DNA of 64,000 nucleotides from positions 3,782,001 to 3,846,000 of the forward strand of contig NC_050735.1 in NCBI RefSeq assembly GCF_014529535.1, in the 5' to 3' direction. A model generated the notes under the pieces. That model worked only from the letters and a program-made list of their open reading frames with translations, did no database searches and had not been told where the DNA came from. Both the position numbers and the translations under genes were made by a program. Source of the stretch: Bradysia coprophila. Its lineage: Eukaryota > Arthropoda > Insecta > Diptera > Sciaridae. The number at the start of each line of letters is the position of its first letter. The stretch's first letter is position 1. Of this stretch, positions 1-12,552 are shown one piece after another.

Positions 1-3000
1 ATCCATTGATTTTTCACAACACAGGCGAGAAAATGGTCATTTTTCCCCTACGCTGAAATTTCGGAAGCCTTTGTTGTGAATACCGTTGTGTTAACCTCGG
101 TATAAAAGTTGGAAATTGCATTTTCTCGGGTGACACAAAAAACAGCATCGAAATGCCAAGTCCAACTTTGTTTTCCTCGTTGAACTATTACAGAACTACG
201 GAAAAAAAGTATCAAAAGTAGATTTTCCATGTCAATAAAAACACGAAAACTAGACTCCATTTCTATCTCAAGTTAGTAAGTTAGAAAGTAGTGCTTGAAA
301 CATGAAAAGTACAGCTTCCAAAGCATGTAGCATGTAAAATCGTCTACAAAACTCGGAATACAAACAAACGGTATCGTATTCGTATTATTGATGACCTCAG
401 CTTCGCTTCGGATCAACAAACTTCACACAAAAACTTGAGTTTTCAACTTTTTATCTCTTGCCATGTCAATGACTATTCAGGGAAGTTTTTGATCCTTCAC
501 AGTCTTAAATTATTATCGATTCTATCGCTTCTTTAACTGTGAAATAAGTGACGCATAAGTTTTCAGTTTGTTTTCAACTGATTCAGGCATTCAAATATTT
601 TCATGATACTGACACAAAATCTTTTACTTCAACTGTTTCAAGCTATATTTTCATATGTAAGTCGTCATATTCGCGTGTAAAAACTGAACAACGTAGATGT
701 TAGCTATTTTTATTTAAGAAAGACGCGGTCACGTACACAGTGAATACACTAATTTTCAATTAAAATTGAATTAAGTAACAATGTTACACATTTCATCCAT
801 AACGGTATAATCAAAACCACCAGAACGTCGTTTCACGTGCAGTTTGAGAAATAAATAAGAGCGGGACAGATTTCTGCAGAATAACCTAGAACAAGCTAAT
901 GCGAGCAGAAGTCAAATATTCGTTAGATATGTTGTATAGTCACCGATTGTAATAATGTTTTTCGAGTTATCTTCATAATCTCAATGTCATATCACATACA
1001 GGAATTTCTGCCATTATTTTGTCAAAATATACAAAAACGAACTGATGGAAATGCGTGACAATTTCAATTCAGTGTTTAAGCTTATTCATAAAGTCAATTC
1101 CTCAATCAACCACAAGCTCTACATTTTTTTTTTCGCTAAACATAAAGTGTTTCTGTAACAAAATTATGCTCTGCTCATAGAATTATTCAATTACAGTGAA
1201 AATTGTCGAGTTATATATCTATACAATGCGTTTATCGTATCAAAGTCGCTATATACCACGAGCTATACCATATACGAAAGTAATAAAAATGAAACTTCTG
1301 ACTTTTTAATTTGCATTTACCGAAAGCATCCATACGTACAGAGCAAAAATAGTAATAGAAAAAAATCAAATTACAATTAGCTTGATAGTTTTATTATCTC
1401 GGAGAAAACAGCTGTGTTTGTATAGAGATTAAGCTCCTTATGCAGATGCATTGAATTGAATAGTGACGATAGTAAGAATTTAATCGAGAGTTTGTTTATT
1501 TAGAATTTTTGTTTTGTTTATTCGGGTATGAATGGCCACTGACAAGAATATTTTACGATTAACAAAGACTGAATGTGGATACGTCGCGTCGTATTGTTGA
1601 ATGGTCTGATGTTTTGAACAATTTCAAGATTTCAACACTTCGTTTTAAAAAGGGCTGTAAAATTTAAAATGTAAATTGATCAATGTTTAGCCGCATCATC
1701 TAGGCCCATTTTGAGCATATTTCAAACTAATTTCAACTTTATTTTTATTGTGCTTCTTCTTCATCTTTGGTTAAAAGTAAAAGTTAAATCAGAAATTTAC
1801 CAAGGACCACTTTTAAGAAAACATTTTTTTTGTGTTTCTCTCAATTTTCCAACATTTTTCCGAATTTTTCCAAAAATTTTTTTTAAAGAATTAAGGAAAA
1901 TATGTGAAAATCTATGAAAATCGTGGGGAATTCAAGAAAATATGGGAAAACGTTTTTCTAAAAATGGTTCCTGAAATTTTCTCAACTCAATGACAAAACA
2001 TAAAACTTTCGTGGCCTACATTGAGAAAACGTTACCTGGAATACAACATGTTTTCTAATTTGGGAGCTGTTGTGGTTGTTGTTTCCACAAACTCATTTTC
2101 AGCCTTATTACTGTATATTTGCTGACGTAGTTTTTGTGGGAACAGTTCCAATTGCAACAACCCCTCAATCCGAAATTAAGTTGAATTTTCTTTCTACGCG
2201 AGTAGAGTGTGCAGGCGGAGAAAAATAAGAAGTCACAATTATAATCAAATGTTAAAACGTGCAAATGGAACGTGGAATAAGTAACATCATTTTGTCAGAA
2301 CAGACGTCAGAACACCTGTAATGGACTGAAGACTGAAATCGAAAAACTGAAGCAAACTTACCTGGACGAAGAAGAATTGTTCTCAAAACTATATTGGACC
2401 GTACGCGGAAGACAATAATTTTAATTTTTTTTCTCTCTTTTAACTTTGTCAAAAAACCATTTCGAAAATAAAGGGCGATCATTAGATACAAAAAAAATGT
2501 GAATAAATCCCTCGAAATATTTCCGACGATTTGCTCCGTGTTGATAGAAGCTAAGGTGGTTAACTTGGCATTTCCTCCCCATAAATGTTTATTTAAGTGC
2601 AGATAATCCAGCAGCCGTTTCTACTTTCACCGAACAATGAGTTTTGGTGCTTTAGGTATCAGTACTGGGTTTTCACTTTCGCGATATAAGTTTTTTTCCT
2701 AGATTTATTACTATGTAAGATTTGTAAACGACCGAAAGCATAAACAAAAAATCAATGAAATCAATACTTAAAGGTCAGCTCAATATTTCAAATATCGATT
2801 TATGCATGAAATGTAGTTATACGGCGGTGCTAATTGGCGATTTCTAATCTTGATTAATACAAAGTAATAATCAGTATAATGAAAATCAGCGTCGCATACT
2901 TCAATAAACCACTGAATCTTTACCCTTTAAACTTGTACTTGTACATCAAAAAAATTTATGTTTTATTTATGTTCGGAATATCTGTGAATACTTTGTAATA

Positions 3001-4078
3001 ATCACATGGTTCACTCTTACAAGACGAATCACTCCGTTTCCTATGGCAGGAATTCAATGACAATTTTATCAGATTTAATTGTATAATGTAAACGATAAGG
3101 TCAAGGTTTTAGTAAAAATTTCTGGTATAATTGATATTCGTAATAATTAAAAGTATAAAGTAATTTATTAGGCGTTGTGATAGATACTTACTCTCAATAA
3201 TATTCCGAACAAGTTAAAAAAATATTAACAAATCTGCATTTAAAACGCGCGCTATAAATTATGCGTGTAGTATCTATATCTATGTAGGAATCAAGTTGTA
3301 ATATCTTAACACGGTCAACAGTGTTATAATAGAGTAAATTGATTTACTTTCTGTGTACATTCATACATTGCGGTATAGATTTGCCTTCCGCAGTTTATAT
3401 TGGAGGATTTTTACTTTATTATCAATGAAATCAGATCGTTCTCCGTGGTCATTGAAAATTTATTATTCTTTTTTTTTAATTTTTAGTTTCCTGTTGCCCG
3501 CCAACCAAAAATCAACCAAATATTTGTGATAACATAGGATGGTAGAAAGTGAAAACAGTACAAAATCTACAGATAGTAAGTGTATTCGTTTTGCTTTAAT
3601 ATTTTTACACATATCTTAGATTTTAATAAAAAAGAAGATTTTTTCTACAAAGCATACAGTCCGGCGCAGTGAAATTTCATCTTGACTTGCTGCCACACGA
3701 GTGTTAGTGGTAAAACCGTATGAAAACATATGAAGCAAATTCATGCTGAAATTTCACTGCCTCGAACTTTACAAAAAGTTAAAATAAAGACACAAAAACC
3801 TGAATGAATTAGGCTCGGAATTAGGTTTATTAAATCAAAATTAAAGATACTTCCACCTCGTCAAGACAAAGATCTTGAAATTTCTATCAAATATTTTGAA
3901 TTACACCTTCGGCTTAAGACCTCTCCAGGCATGTATAATAAATGGCCACATATGGGTTCGATTTTTGGAACCCAATTTTCAAAAGAATCCCTCTATTGTA
4001 AGCAATGATCTAAAATGCAACGATTTCTTTACAAACACGATGGCAAAAATGAATTTACCTAAAATGTAGCAGTGCAGC
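1..4078. other. Intergenic, no gene seen
   Basis: AT-rich DNA with many stops in all frames. The longest open frames are under 80 codons, do not resemble any family I know and have low-complexity composition. The only clear structure is a short inverted repeat at 3663-3761 (listed separately). Confidence 0.6.
3663..3761. repeat. Short foldback element
   Basis: A stretch of about 100 bp bounded by inverted copies of AGTGAAATTTCA with a few extra bases on each side. It resembles a miniature inverted-repeat element; no target duplication is evident. The ends resemble those of the element at 55112-55395. Confidence 0.4.
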
Positions 4079-4079
4079 C

Positions 4080-4314
4080 CAAAGTTCTGAAAGAACAGAT
4101 TAAGCCACTCACGAAAGCGGGTGACATCAAGTTTGTTAAAAGCACTCATTACATATAGTGCGGGAAGTTAACTTGAAAAGAACAATTTTTTTGGTTTGGT
4201 AAGTTGAAATCTTCGTTTAAAGTTTCACAACCTAGTTGGTGGCACAGGAAAACTTTGATACCACCACCTTCGTGATCAACTCGAAAGTGTCTTAACCGAT
4301 TCTTTCAGAACCTG
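4080..4314. mobile_element. MITE, hAT-like family A, copy 1
   Basis: About 235 bp with inverted ends (AAAGTTCTGAAAGAACAG at the left; the right end reads CTTTCAGAACCTGG). It is related over its whole length to the copy at 6248-6478, in the opposite orientation. Flanking 8-mers (around GTGCAGCC and GATGCAGT) match only partly, so this copy looks older. Confidence 0.65.
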
Positions 4315-6239
4315 GATGCAGTCTGTTGGGAATACTACTTCAAGAATGAAACACTTTGATTTGGGACTTGTGTCCCGTTCAACATACTTTTATTGAATGT
4401 TTTCTTCTCCATAATAAACTCCGTATTTATAGGCCTAGGCACAGTCACCAAAATCGAAATATCAAGGGGCAATCAGCAATACATTTAGTGACTCTTGCAA
4501 TAAATTTAAATTTCGAGCTGAAAAGCAACTTTTAAGAGCCTAGCATGAACTATTGTTGGGAAAAATGTTTCTCCAATTTTCCAGAATTTTTACAAATCCT
4601 AAATTTTTCTCAATTTTCGGAAAAATAGAAAGAAAACATGGAAAAGTGTCAGGAAAGCAATACGGTAAAATATTTGTCGGCTGTCTGTTTTGGGTTTTAT
4701 TTTATTTATTTTTCAATTACCGTAACTAGAACCAATATTTTCTTAGAATAGCGTTTTATGTCGACTAAAAACGTCTATGCCCCATCCCCCATTAGCTGAC
4801 TCGATGAGGCTAGCTACATACAGTCTAATATAATCCCATAAATCATCAGTAGAACGAGAAAAAACTACAACCATGAAAGTAAATGGTGTTGATACACGTG
4901 AGATCTACGCCGCAGTGATTAGAAACACAGTCATTGATCTTATGTTCAGAATAACTACCGATCATCTCAGTCTGTTATGCTATCACAGCTCGATTATCAC
5001 AATTATATCCAATTATGGCATTTAAATTTATTAAATTCCTATTATAGAGGTATACTGAATTGATTAAAAATAAAATGAAGGTGTAAGTGCGCGATGATAC
5101 ATCCGATTTGTTTGAAGAGATTATCAATGAAATTATTAATATAAACTGTTTACTCAGAGGTTTTGCAAAAATTTGCATCAATTGAAATAATTTAGAATTG
5201 TTAATTCAGGAAAATGTCTACTTATTATTTAACAATAACATTTATTGAATTTTAACAATAAAGCGCAGACATATTTCGATACGTTTGTACGATGACTATT
5301 CCGCAGTTGTTTCAACAAAATAAACAACAACAATAATTTCCACATACAATAAAGTGAGGCCGATTACTGTAGGGCTTTTTTCTGTTGTCTTTTATTCTCA
5401 TTGTGTGTTATTCATCATTGAGTGAAGTGCAAGTGCCTTGATCATCTTTTATTTTGGGTTATGGGATTTACACGAGTCAAGCAACAATATATGGACACAT
5501 TTTTGGCAATAGTATAAATTGACACTATTCACCTAGTGCCAATCATTATTCCACTGTATTCGAGAAAAAAAAAGCTTTGTACTTCGAAAACATCATTTTC
5601 GTTCCTTGTGTCTTTATACTATTGCAAAATAAAACATAAGGGTGACAAAGACCCTAAGACAAAACAAAACACTCTACCAATTCATGCTGTAGAAGAATGA
5701 AGACATTATGATCGAACAAAACACCCTAACGTTTCATTTTGTAAACGGAGAAAGACCCCATGATTGTTAGAATCAAACTTTCAACGCACGAATAGACAAG
5801 AAGCAGCTATTCGCACAATAAAGGAATAGCCCTTTCTAGGCTATTTGTCATTGCCCGAACAGCCAAAATATTATAAAGCAACACTTGCTTCACTTCGTTG
5901 AAAATTAGATGACGAAGGAAAATTGATTTCTTGATTTTTGTTCAAGAAAAATCCGACCGTCATATCTAAAAGAATCTGTACCAATTTATATGAACTATTC
6001 AAAGCCGATCGGTGTTGATCTTTAAAAGGCTCCTGAACCCTTCAATTTGACGGTTTTTGTCCTTTCTACAATTAAATGTTCAAATTTCAAGAACAACGAT
6101 TCAAGACACTAAACTTTTATTAAATAACATACGGGAGCCAGACTTTGCTTTTTTGGTAAATAATTTTGTTTTTCAATTAAGTTAAAAGTTGACCGTCTTG
6201 TTGACCGTCTTTTCGAGATTTGTACACTTAAAAAATTAA
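4315..6239. other. Intergenic, no gene seen
   Basis: No coding potential recognised. Weak structures only: inverted copies of GCAATAGTATAAA near 5507 and 5610, and two related blocks with AAAGACCC and AAACACCCTAA near 5640-5780. Confidence 0.5.
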
Positions 6240-6247
6240 ATTGGCAC

Positions 6248-6478
6248 CAAGGTTCTAAAAGAACAGGTTAAGACACTTTCGAGTTGATGACGAGGGCGGT
6301 GTGATCAAAATTTTCCTGTAGCGCCAACTAGATTTCGAAACTTTTATATGACGATTTCAACTTAACAAAAAAAAATTGTTTTCAAGTTGACTTTTCAAAC
6401 AATACAAATGTCTGAATTGTCAAGATTTGTGTTTCACCCGCCTTCGTAAGTGTCTTAACCTGTTCTTTCAGAACCTTG
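6248..6478. mobile_element. MITE, hAT-like family A, copy 2 with 8-bp duplication
   Basis: A 231-bp element with inverted ends beginning CAAGGTTCT and ending AGAACCTTG; the similarity of the ends continues for about 30 bp. It is flanked by perfect 8-bp direct repeats ATTGGCAC at 6240-6247 and 6479-6486. An 8-bp duplication is typical of the hAT superfamily. There is no coding capacity. Confidence 0.85.
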
Positions 6479-6486
6479 ATTGGCAC

Positions 6487-7231
6487 CCGTGTACGAATTG
6501 ACAATTCGGTAATTTTTTAAACCTGACAACTGAAAACCGGAGGAAACTGAACAGGAAACAGGAAACCTCAATATGTTTTAATGATCTTCCTCTGAAAGCA
6601 ACGGCAGGAGATACATTTTTTTAACAACAACGAAGGAATTGATGAACGTTCAAAAAAATCCACCAAGTCAAAACTTTTTAAGCTCAATTAACAAGATAAA
6701 AGCGATTCCTGGACCGGGCTTTTTAAAAACGTTCGGGTAACCCACACATCTCTACTTTTCGGTTCAAGCATTCTACGGGTTATCAGGTTTTAATTTGTAA
6801 AAAATGGCCAAAGTTAGGAACTTCTTGCGGATCTTTTGGGACTATTAGTTTCAATACATAAGTTTAAGTTAAAAATATAAATTAAAATCGAAGTATGAGA
6901 AAAGTATAAAGCCTCACGTATGAAAATGTTATTCGTAACAGTTTCACTATTTAGAACCTTCATTCGTTGTTGTTAAAAAAATGTTCTTCTATTTTTAAAT
7001 GTTGCTCATTTTGGTTAAAATTACAAACAGACCTAAAGTCTGTTTCTTTGTGACCCAAATTGAAATCCATTTGATGTTGTACGTGTCTGGCTTATTTGTT
7101 ATTTTAATTGTATGTTCGCACTACGTACAGTATATTCTCTTAAATCGAAAACAATTTTTTATTATTTTAAAATTACAAGCACTTCGAACAACAAAGACCT
7201 AACTAAATTTTGTATCATTCGCCATTTACAG
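6487..7231. other. Intergenic or 5' intron of the SV2-like gene
   Basis: No gene recognised. It ends in a splice-acceptor-like stretch (GCCATTTACAG, 7221-7231) immediately before the first transporter exon, so at least part of this is probably intron. Confidence 0.45.
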
Positions 7232-9130
7232 ATTCAAATGTAAGAGACACAAATTATCGAAACGGTGCCGATGCCAAAGAATCTGAATCGAAATTCTCCT
7301 CCAAAGGGAAGAAATTCGATTCATTTCCACTGTCGACAGTCGAATTAACCAAATACAACAATGGCAGCGGCGTCAAAATTGACGCCGAAAAGGGTCCCGT
7401 CACAAAGGCCGACTTTGAGCTAGCCATTGAACTGACGGGCTACGGCAAATTCCATTACATTCTGCTGGCAATATGCGGTCTAGTCAGCACCAGCGAAGAG
7501 ATGGACGTCATATCGATGTCGTTCATTCTACCATCGGCACAATGCGATCTACATTTGAATACACAAACGAAAGGATGGCTCAATTCGATTATATTCATTG
7601 GAATGATGGTGGGAGCGTACTTTTGGGGCAGTTTAGCCGATTCGATGGGTAGAAAACGTGTCCTGATAGTCATATCAATTATGAATGCACTTTGCATTGT
7701 GGCTTCGTCGTTCACTCAGAATTACATTCTATTCATGTTGTTTCGGTTTCTGAACGGAGCCGCGTAAGTCTTTATTTTAATTTGTTTTAGAACATAGAAT
7801 TTATGATTTCTTTCCAACAGTCTGGGAGGCAGTGGACCGGTGATATGGTCATACTTTGCTGAATTTCAGCCCAAATCAAAGCGAGGTTCCATGCTGAGTT
7901 TCATGGCCGCTTTTTGGACATTTGGAAATTTAATCGTAGCTGGAATGGCCTGGTTGATTATACCACTAAGTGAGTCAATGTACTTAACCGTTCCGTTGTA
8001 CTGATTTGCTAAATAGTCTTTCTTCTAATTTCGTTTCAGATATTGGTGTTCACACTCCATACTTTGTGTACAACTCATGGCGGATATTCCTAGTGATTTG
8101 TTCCCTTCCATCGTTTGTCGTAGCCATTTTACTCGTGTACCTACCGGAAAGTCCGAAATTTCTAATCATGAAAGGCAGGAACGAGGAAGCGCTGAACATT
8201 TTTCGCGGAATTTTCGTCACAAATACCGGCAAATCGCGAGACATTTATCCGGTGAAAGAGATTTTAATCGATGACAAACTGAAACAGGAATTGGAAGAGA
8301 TCGAAAAATCGGCCAAAGGAAAATACTCCCAAATGTTATCGAATATACTAAACAACAGCAAAGGGCTGTTTGTGTCGCCAATTCTGAAATTTACACTGAT
8401 TTCCATCACAATCAATTTTACATTCCACATCGGTTACTATGGGCTGATGATGTGGTTCCCCGAACTGTTTCATCGATTCGACATTTATGATACGGCCCAT
8501 CCCGGTCAATCAGCTTCGGTGTGTCAAGTTACCGCATATGTTGTCAATGCCACTTCACACATGCTAGACGGTGAATGTAATTCTACGATTCCAAGCTCAG
8601 TTTTTATGGAATCGTTAATCTCATTGGCAGCAGCCTTACCAGCCAATGTAATCGGTAAGCATAGATCATCGGTTGGACTCGCTTCAATCAGTTCTCTTAA
8701 AGTCTCTCACTACAATTCGATTTTTTTTTTCTCTGTCCTTGTAGCTATACTGGGAATGGATCGATTCGGACGTAAGTTTTTCCTGATATTCAGTACATTG
8801 ACAGCAGGTCTGTGCTCTGCTGGAATGTATTTTGTCACAAACAAACAGCAAAATTTCATTGTGTCGGCAATTTTTACGGGTATCATCGCGTGCGGCAATG
8901 CTTCGTTAGATTGTCTGATCACCGAAGTCTTTCCGACACATCTCCGTGCAACTGGTGTGGCAATATCGATGGTCGCTGCCCGATTGGGCGGCATCATTGG
9001 CAACGTGGTCATAGCAACGTTACTGGACATGTACTGTCCAGCGCCCACATTTATCGTGGCCGTACTTCTTGCCGGTGGTGGTCTGATGTGCTTAATGTTA
9101 CCGAATACAACGCGAAAAGATCTGTCTTAG
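7232..9130 (+). CDS. Synaptic vesicle glycoprotein 2 (SV2)-like MFS transporter, 5' partial
   Basis: Four coding exons fit: 7232-7763, 7821-7969, 8040-8654 and 8745-9130 (stop TAG), separated by GT-AG introns of 57, 70 and 90 bp, and all phases agree. The frame upstream opens without an ATG and an AG acceptor precedes 7232, so the initiator is in an upstream exon not identified. The protein is a multi-pass major-facilitator transporter. After a soluble N-terminus comes an LTGYGKFHY segment, the first helix (LLAICGLVSTSEEMDVISMSF), then the MFS loop 2-3 signature GSLADSMGRKRVLI. A large loop follows helix 6, and a second half-signature, MDRFGRKFF, starts exon 4. The order matches SV2/SVOP-type proteins of insects, usually 500-560 residues. 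The substrate is unknown. A polyadenylation signal AATAAA lies near 9391. Confidence 0.88.
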
Positions 9131-9504
9131 CATTTTAGACGCTGCTCGATTTTTAATTATTGTTTTTTTTACCAACATTTGAATTTACAATTCTGTCGTA
9201 TAATTTATGATTGGTCGTTTCATTATTTTTGTGCCGATATATTTATGGACTTGTGCTGAATGGCATGCAAAAATATCATCAAACAAAATAGGGAACGCTA
9301 CAACAACGTCACATATTAGTGAAATATTTAAGCATTTTTAATTGATAATTATTTTGTTATGAGAAGTGTAAATACGTAATTTATAAAAAAAATAAAATAA
9401 AACAAAACAAAACTTCGCTGCAATGTTACGTGCAATATCTACCGTTTTCCATTACATGCATTCCACTAACTCACTTTTTCCAACTGTTTTCTACGAAAAC
9501 TAGG
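9131..9504. other. 3' UTR and downstream flank of the transporter gene
   Basis: AT-rich. AATAAAATAAAAC at about 9391-9403 is the likely polyadenylation signal of the transporter gene. No open frame of note. Confidence 0.5.
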
Positions 9505-9685
9505 CCATCTGCAATCTAGGAATCCATATCAACGAGCTATCACACGTTACTGCAGCTTCAAAATTGGCCGAGATATTGAACTTCGAAATGATGTTTGTAT
9601 GAAAATGAAAAAAATCTCAAATTTTCATATAATGAAAATCACCTACGTCAGTTAGTTAGTTAGTTACTTAGTTCCTATAGAAATT
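9505..9685. repeat. Interspersed repeat B, part 1
   Basis: Contains AGCTATCACACGTTACTGCAG and a TTAGTTAGTTAGTTACTTAG run. A clearly related block lies on the opposite strand at about 50690-50830, so this is part of a dispersed repeat family that also includes 10285-10430. Confidence 0.6.
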
Positions 9686-10268
9686 TCCAAAGTTGGTTCC
9701 TAAATTTTGGGATGACGATGATACCTCTGGCACTATCTAACGTCCATCGGTTTTTTTTGATAAATTTGGGTTATTTTCGACATGAGTGAGGTGTTCCAAG
9801 GTTGGTTCCTAAATTTTGGGATGACAGATGATTCCTCTGGCATTACCTAACTTATATCGGTTTTTTTGATGGATTTGGGTTATTTTCGACATAAGTGAGG
9901 TGTTCCAAGGTTGGTTCATATATTTTGGGATGACATATGATTCCTCTGGCACTACCTAACTTCAATCAGTTTATTTGATGGATTTGGGTTATTTTTGATA
10001 TAAGTGAGGTGTTCCAAGGTTGGTTCTCAAATTTTGGAATGACAGATGATTCCTCTGGCACTTCCTAACTTCCATAGGATTTTTTGACGGATTTGTGCTA
10101 TTTTCGACATGAGTGAGGTGTTCCAAGACTGGTTCCTAAATTTTGGGATGACAGGATGATTCCTCTGGCATTACCAAACTTTCATCGGTTTTTTGATGGT
10201 TTTGGGTTATTTTCGATATATATGAAGTGTTCCAAAGTTGGTTCCTAAATTTTGGGATGACAGATGAT
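9686..10268. repeat. Tandem repeat, 109-bp period
   Basis: The motif GTTGGTTCCTAAATTTTGGG recurs at about 9692, 9801, 9910, 10019, 10128 and 10237, giving a regular 109-bp period and just over five copies. Copies diverge by roughly 10% by eye. The array sits inside repeat family B. It does not encode a continuous protein. Confidence 0.85.
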
Positions 10269-10284
10269 TTCAACTTTCATTGGG

Positions 10285-10430
10285 GCTGATATCGCTGAGG
10301 GTGACGCATTGTGCGTCGTATGCAAAAGTTTTATCAACAAAAAACAGATGTTGAGGAAACTATTGTAGGAAAATGGTTAAAAAATGTACTGAAAGAATTG
10401 AAACGTAAGAAAATCGACTCATCTGCCACT
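10285..10430. repeat. Interspersed repeat B, part 2
   Basis: The block starting ATCGCTGAGGGTGACGCATT is almost the same as 50277-50460, with some extra bases in the second copy. Together with 9505-9685 it forms a repeat interrupted by the 109-bp array. Confidence 0.65.
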
Positions 10431-10432
10431 TA

Positions 10433-11856
10433 GGGTACGCCTATCCTCGGACGATTAACTTTTTTTCGACTTTGTTTAAGTATTACAAAGTTACAAGCTT
10501 TTATTTTGGATAGTTTGTATTTTCATCAAAACACAAATTTAATTGAGATTCGTTTCATGTAAACTAATTATATCATTTATTTCTGAATTATTTTCAATTA
10601 ACACTTTCATTCGGCCGAACATGAAAATCCAATCGTCGGACACTTTTCTCCGATGCCCGGACACCTCTATTTCAATGTTCGGACACTAACTCAATTCAAC
10701 AATTTCACGGGTTATTTCGAGGGGTGACGCACTTCCATTTAATCAATTTAATCCATTTAATCCATTAAATCCATTTAATCCATTTAATCCATTTAATCCA
10801 AATTTTTTTTTTAGTTTTACCGAAATAATTAGGCTGCCCACCTTAAAAATTTGTAAACTAATTACGAAAATTAGATCTGCACGATCTCCAGGGCGTTTAA
10901 GTACTCATGAGGTATAGAGTTTTTTTTTTTTGGTAAAAATGGTATTAAATTTATTTAATACATTTAATCCATTACACCAAAAACTCCTAAAAGTGGATTT
11001 TTTCGCTTTTTAACATTGTAGTTTGAGTTGTAGTACGTGGTTCGATCAAAATCAACAATTTTTAAGACTTTTACAGTATTTGGTAAAATGAACTTTTTTC
11101 CTATTTAATCCATTTAATCCAATTTTTATTCCATTTAATCCATTAAATCCATTTAATCCATTTAATCCATTAAATCCATTTAATACCATTTAATCCATTT
11201 AATCTAGAAGTGAGTCACCCCTCGGGTTATTTTCATTAAAGTAAGAAAAGTTAATTGTTAATCATACAAATGCACCACAAATGAAGTGAAAACACTAAAT
11301 TGAATAGATAAAACCATTTAAATTACAATTTACAAAGCATTTTTGAGTCACACAATTTTGGTATCATTTTCGGTGCATTTCACATGGCATACGTTGAATT
11401 TGACACTTCTAATGTTTTCCATATAGTCCGACTACTGAATCAAAACGAAATATCCGGTTGGTATCAACCGGACACCCGAAAAACCGTAGAATTAATTGTT
11501 TATAATCGTGTTTGAGTGAAAATAATATTAAATTGAACATTAATTAATCTCAAAAACAATAGCCCTGTGCAATATAATCAATTTTCAACTAGAAAAAAGA
11601 AGTGTTTTGATCACCTCACAAACTATTTTTCAGGTAGAAAATTACACTTTTCTGTACGTGGTGCCACTGTTTCAATGATTAAAATTACACAGTATTCCTA
11701 GTGAATCCAATTTTACGATCAATCGATAGTGAAAACTACAGATTACAACTGAAGGATAGTCATCCACAATATTTTCGAGCTAGATGTTAATTAATTTACT
11801 TTTAATGTCAAAGTGTCCGAGCATTGGGGCGTGTCCGAGGACTGGTACGCCTACCC
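10433..11856. mobile_element. Non-autonomous TA-flanked transposon (Tc1/mariner-like), 1.42 kb
   Basis: The left end reads GGGTACGCCTATCCTCGGAC and the right end, read on the other strand, GGGTAGGCGTACCAGTCCTC. TA lies immediately outside both ends (10431-10432 and 11857-11858), as expected for Tc1/mariner-type insertion. The interior has additional CGGACAC-type copies of the end motif near both ends. No transposase frame is present. A second element (10719-11223) is inserted within it. Confidence 0.75.
10719..11223. mobile_element. Nested 505-bp element carrying ATTTAATCC arrays
   Basis: Inverted ends GAGGGGTGACGCACTTC (left) and its approximate complement GAAGTGAGTCACCCCTC (right). Outside them lie direct repeats GGGTTATTTC (10709-10718) and GGGTTATTTT (11224-11233), suggesting a 9-10-bp target duplication. 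Both subterminal regions consist of 9-10-bp repeats of the type CCATTTAAT. There is no coding capacity. The surrounding element continues on either side. Confidence 0.75.
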
Positions 11857-12309
11857 TATGACGCAGCTTTTAATGACGTAATTAACGAGGCCAGCATTGA
11901 CTAATAATAATCCCACAAAAACCTTAAAAAAGGAAAAGCTGATGCTAATCCTGTAAAAATTAAACTTCCAAAACATTTGATATCAGTAAACGGGAGATGT
12001 TACAATTAAAATCTTACAAAATAAATTGAGTCTTACGTGGCAGATGATTATTGTTTTATGAGAGGTTTCCTCAACGAAAAGTTTTAATTTCCAAAAATTC
12101 TTAAAAGGGAAATAACTCTGATTTGGATAGAAAGTCCAAATTTTGAAAGCATTCTTAAAAGGAAAATAACTTGGATGAAAACATTATACCAGTACGATTA
12201 TTATCGTTTAGCAGTACGATAATATTTCCCTCACCCAATGAATAATGAATACGAAAATATTGATGAAATTTTGTAGAACGATCTTGGTCTTCTACGGTGT
12301 GTTAGAATT

Positions 12310-12552
12310 CAACAAGGTAGATGTTGTGTGGAGGTAATGTCATGTATAACAGAATCAGATGTGAGGTGGCACGAAAGTTTGCAAAAATTGAATAGAAACT
12401 CGGGCCATCTGTTTTGAGATAGCGAAAACATTTTGTGAAACACGAGTAAGTCATAGTCAACCATTTTAAGAATAGAAATGTTATAAGAATCGAACTTAGG
12501 TGTTAGACCGCGCGTCTGCTGGCATTACCTCCACACTATATCTGCCTTGTAC
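12310..12552. mobile_element. MITE with about 33-bp inverted ends
   Basis: The left end CAACAAGGTAGATGTTGTGT and the right end (read inverted, GTACAAGGCAGATATAGTGT) pair over about 33 bp, including a shared GTGGAGGTAATG. There is no coding capacity and no clear target duplication. The same GTGTGGAGGTAA motif recurs near 51304. Confidence 0.6.

Noticed and set aside
9686..10268. CRISPR array or similar regular spacer array
   Set aside because: The whole 109-bp unit is repeated, not short repeats with unique spacers, and the host is eukaryotic.
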